From assembly GCA_010645155.1 (NCBI GenBank), contig CM021320.1:174989-238988 (forward strand): DNA of 64,000 nt, written 5' to 3'. This DNA comes from Tigriopus japonicus. Its lineage: Eukaryota > Arthropoda > Copepoda > Harpacticoida > Harpacticidae. Positions 60,773 through 64,000 of the stretch are shown one piece after another; position 1 is the stretch's first letter; each line of letters opens with the position of its first letter. The notes beneath the pieces were generated by a model that was not told the DNA's origin, made no database searches, and saw nothing but the letters and a program-made list of their open reading frames with translations. Position numbers and translations under genes: made by a program.

Positions 60773-61084
60773 CTAACAACGCAATGGTTGCTGGATTGCA
60801 GATCGTGGTCCTGTTTGATGAGAGCATTTCCAGGCTTCAGCAGTTGAAGATTCACGACTGGTGGCGTAATGGAACTGATAAGCCAACCATTTTTTCCCCC
60901 ATTGGTCCCTTTGTTTCTTCTTCACCACGGAATCACTCATACTAAACTCGTCTTCATGAGTCAACAATGTCTTTCCAATTTCCATGCTGGATCCGTTGTA
61001 CTGGTTCTCGCCTGGATGGGTGGAGCGGGGGTCGAAATTCAAGCTAAAAGGATCAAGACTGGTTCCACGTCTTGACAACTTCAA
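60773..61084 (-). CDS. Unassigned open frame, possible exon
   Basis: About 100 codons run without interruption, including an acidic/Ser stretch (LLTHEDEFSMSDSVV) and a basic segment (KKKQRDQWGKKW). A GC-rich stretch lies upstream at about 61120-61380 and could be a promoter. No domain is recognised. The exon limits are not supported by strong splice sites. Confidence 0.28.
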   Translation of the reverse strand: MKLSRRGTSLDPFSLNFDPRSTHPGENQYNGSSMEIGKTLLTHEDEFSMSDSVVKKKQRDQWGKKWLAYQFHYATSRESSTAEAWKCSHQTGPRSAIQQPLRC

Positions 61085-64000
61085 GTCTGTTCTTTCAATG
61101 CTTCAAACTGCTACATGCATGTACCCAGTTCTCGGAGGAGAGGACGTCGTGAATGTGCTGGAGCGAAGGAGGAGGGCTGCCTGGACACCACGCAGCCAAC
61201 AGCTGGGCTTAGAGAACATCATGTCGTCAGGAACAAACGAACTAAGGAAAACAGTCACAGCACCAGGACGCCCGGCACGCCACCTCCCTCAGTCTGAAAG
61301 AGGACCAGGACGAAGGACGACGCCGCCGCCAAGTTGGACTAGTCCCACAGTTGGCTGACTGTTGGTCCATGTAGCTCCACAAGTTCCTTAGTCCTGGCAG
61401 GAGCGCCAAGAGAGACAAACTAAACCAGTTTCATGGGTCAACATGATTTTTGGTCTCTTGAAAGTCAAATATGGGTAAAAGAAAAGTTTTGAGGGAGATC
61501 AGCTGTAAGCTGTGAATAATGGAAGAATTTATGGACAAATGGATTTATTAAAATCAAAGAAAACAACATGTTTCCTGGCTTTTTGTCTTTTTAGCCTTTA
61601 ATCTGGATAAGAATTGCCATCAAACAAACCCACAAAACTTGATGGAGATCACACCATCGCCATTACCGATTATCCATTAGATATGGATAATGAGATAACA
61701 ACCCTGGACTTTGAATGTCCAAGGCCAATAGTTTGTTGGAATAGGCACTCTAGTCTTAAAAATTAAAATGCTAATTTTCTAATCAACATGGTCAAAAACT
61801 TGTGCCAAGGGCGTCATACTCATAAACAAATAAACGTTTTGTGCATGTATTATGTTATTCAAGGATGGACAGGGTAGAAGTGCTCAGCTAACAGAATGGC
61901 ATCACTGAGTACTGAGAAAATTTGACAGCTGATCACAGATCCATGCCTGTTTTCATGTGGCACGCACTTAATGTCCATATGAGCTAGAGCCAGGCTGAAC
62001 AGGGTGAGAGAAGAACGATCCACATACACATACACACACATGAGACATACAAGCACAATTCTAGGCAGCCTGTTGGCAGGCCTGTCTTGCTCCTTTGGTG
62101 AGCTGTGAACCAGACACCTCTACTGTTAGGTTGCTCTGTACAGAGATAAGCTGTCTTGTTTTCAGCCAGCTGTGGGTCTTTGTGATGAATCAGCTGTGAT
62201 GCTCCTCCTCATGTTGGATATCAAAAGTAAAAAAAACATATTCTAAACACAATTCCAATGACAAACATCATGATTGGTTATGTTATCCTGAAAAGGATTA
62301 TCACATGAAAAAGCATATCTTTTCCGTCATACCACATGATCTGTCTCTAAGGAGCTTTAAAGAAAAAATAAGAGAGGGTGAGCAGGGAGGTGAATGATGT
62401 GTTTCCTATTAGTTCCCAGTCGAGAGTTCTGGCTGGCCATCAAGTCGACCTGGCTGGTCCAAATTGCGCAGTATCCCATCCCTTAGAGAAGTTCTCGGTC
62501 ACTCAGAAGCGTCTTTAGTTTGAAGTTCTTCATTGGTATAAGACACTTCTCGCCATGAGATTGTTGTAAAACATTAAAAATATTGTTCTGACCCCTGAAC
62601 CCATGATGTTTGAGGAAGCCTCCAAGCACAATTCAAAATAAGTGCTGATAGCATGATAGCCGTACATTTATGAAATTTAAATTATTCTATGTTTGTGATA
62701 TTTCTCTTACAATAGTGTTCTATCCAGTTGACAACGATTCCGAACATCCGACTTAAAGGCAAGCTGCGTTCTGGCAGAAGCAAGCATGACTAGAATCTGG
62801 TGGCTCTCTGCGATCTAGCGAATCTAGCCCAGCTGTGATCAGCTGGCTTTGTTATGATCTGTGAACGACAGCATGAACTCTTCAGGGAGCAATCCTCACG
62901 CTTTGGCTCTGAAGACAACGTACATACAAGCATGGTAGCTTTTCAATTTTTGGGCTTGGCAACAAGATTTGCAAAAAAACTATCCCCATGCAAATCAGGA
63001 ACTCATTCAATAGAAAAATGATGCTTTAATTACAATGGAAACAAGCTTACAATATTCCTCCAATCTATTCAAAAGCCCACAACACATCACGAACGGAGAA
63101 AGCACATCAAGGTCAGGAAGGTTACCAGACAAAGATCAATGTCCCCATGATCGAATTGGTCGACAAAGAGAAGTTTTACCTTGGCTACTTAGCATAGTGC
63201 TGAGTTCTATTCTGTATTCATGCTCAAAGTCCTTCCTTTTAGTTACCAAGAAGCACAATATATCTACAATGAAGCAATCGATTCTTATTGACTTTGCATC
63301 AGCTGATTGAGCGACAGTATCAAAACAAAGGGAAGTAATGTACAAACACCTTGCAAAAACTAAGGGGTTTGTGACCTCTGCCTTTGAAAAACTCGTTTCC
63401 CCAAGCTCGTCTTGACCTATGATTGAGACGAGGTTAGGCTTCAAACAGTTAGGTGCGGTCAGCCTGTTGAAATCAAAACAAGTTATACTGTTTCCAGCTT
63501 ACAGCTTAAGAACCAAAAAATTTTGTTAGTTGTTTAGCGTCAGCCAATGTTCAAAAATGAATCTGAACTTGTGAATAAAACGAATGAAGAATTGGAAAAT
63601 ACCTGGAATGTTATGGCAAGTCTAGTAGAAAAATATGTTCGAAATTTTGGTGGGGATGAAAAATGAGGCTATGTTGCATGTAGGGCCCGGATTTGAACCT
63701 GAAAAATCGATCAATTAATTTTTATTTTTTTGGGCAAAATTTGGCAGGATTCAAGTTTTTTGGCTTTTGGGGGAAATGTTCAAGTTTTTTCACAGTAGGA
63801 TTTTTTTTTGAAAAAAGACTTCTTAGCCAATTCTTGAGTCAAAATTTGGCAAGACTAAATTATTTTGGACGTTTATGGAATTTTTTATTTCCTTAACAAA
63901 TGAGAAAATCTTATGTCTCTTTCCACATATTTACGTTTTGACTTGAAATTCTACTTCCGTGTTTTTTTTTTTCCAAAGCAAGCTATATTTAATCTTAGAA
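61085..64000. other. AT-rich intergenic, no gene seen
   Basis: No coding frame, repeat array or RNA gene is recognised apart from a GC-rich patch at 61120-61380 and a CA-rich tract near 62025-62040. Confidence 0.45.

Noticed and set aside
61115..61358. GC-rich plus-strand frames (Arg/Pro-rich)
   Set aside because: They look like promoter-type GC-rich DNA, with no domain or splice support.

Overview
The window is nuclear DNA from an animal, most likely an arthropod and probably a copepod crustacean. The evidence is intron-containing genes with GT-AG junctions, AATAAA poly(A) signals, and arthropod-type families: DM13/cuticle-like, methuselah-like GPCR and atos. There are also Tc1/mariner and non-LTR elements. 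The species is inferred, not shown.

Layout: 1-8.7 kb is a transposon graveyard. It holds a broken Tc1 transposase with an IR/DR-type end, a diverged inverted repeat, a 5'-truncated LINE with an intact reverse-transcriptase frame, a mariner-like element with perfect 103-bp inverted ends, and a 442-bp MITE with 8-bp target duplications. At 9-13.7 kb lie two secreted-protein genes on the minus strand: a 513-aa LDLa protein and a 495-aa Pro/Tyr-rich DM13 protein. From 13.7 to 34.3 kb is gene-poor DNA with a tRNA-like element, a small MITE and a few orphan exon candidates. At 34.3-39.3 kb a plus-strand gene encodes a type I membrane protein with two Cys-rich EB-like modules. At 40.1-47.7 kb is a six-exon minus-strand class B GPCR with a somatomedin-B module and a very long cytoplasmic tail. 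At 48.4-49.2 kb, head to head with it, is an intronless bacterial-type diaminopimelate epimerase (dapF) with a eukaryotic poly(A) signal. At 51.5-57.5 kb is atos/FAM214 in six exons on the minus strand; its largest intron holds a 458-bp assembly gap flanked by duplicated contig ends. From 57.5 to 64 kb I find no confident gene.

The most striking item is dapF. It is a complete bacterial lysine/peptidoglycan-pathway enzyme with both catalytic cysteines, placed between two ordinary animal genes with no gap between it and either one. This looks like a domesticated horizontal transfer. Exon joins for DM13, EB-TM and atos were worked out by hand: reading phases close exactly at every junction (495, 363 and 1062 aa). 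The GPCR joins also close in phase (1692 aa), but three of its splice sites are uncertain.
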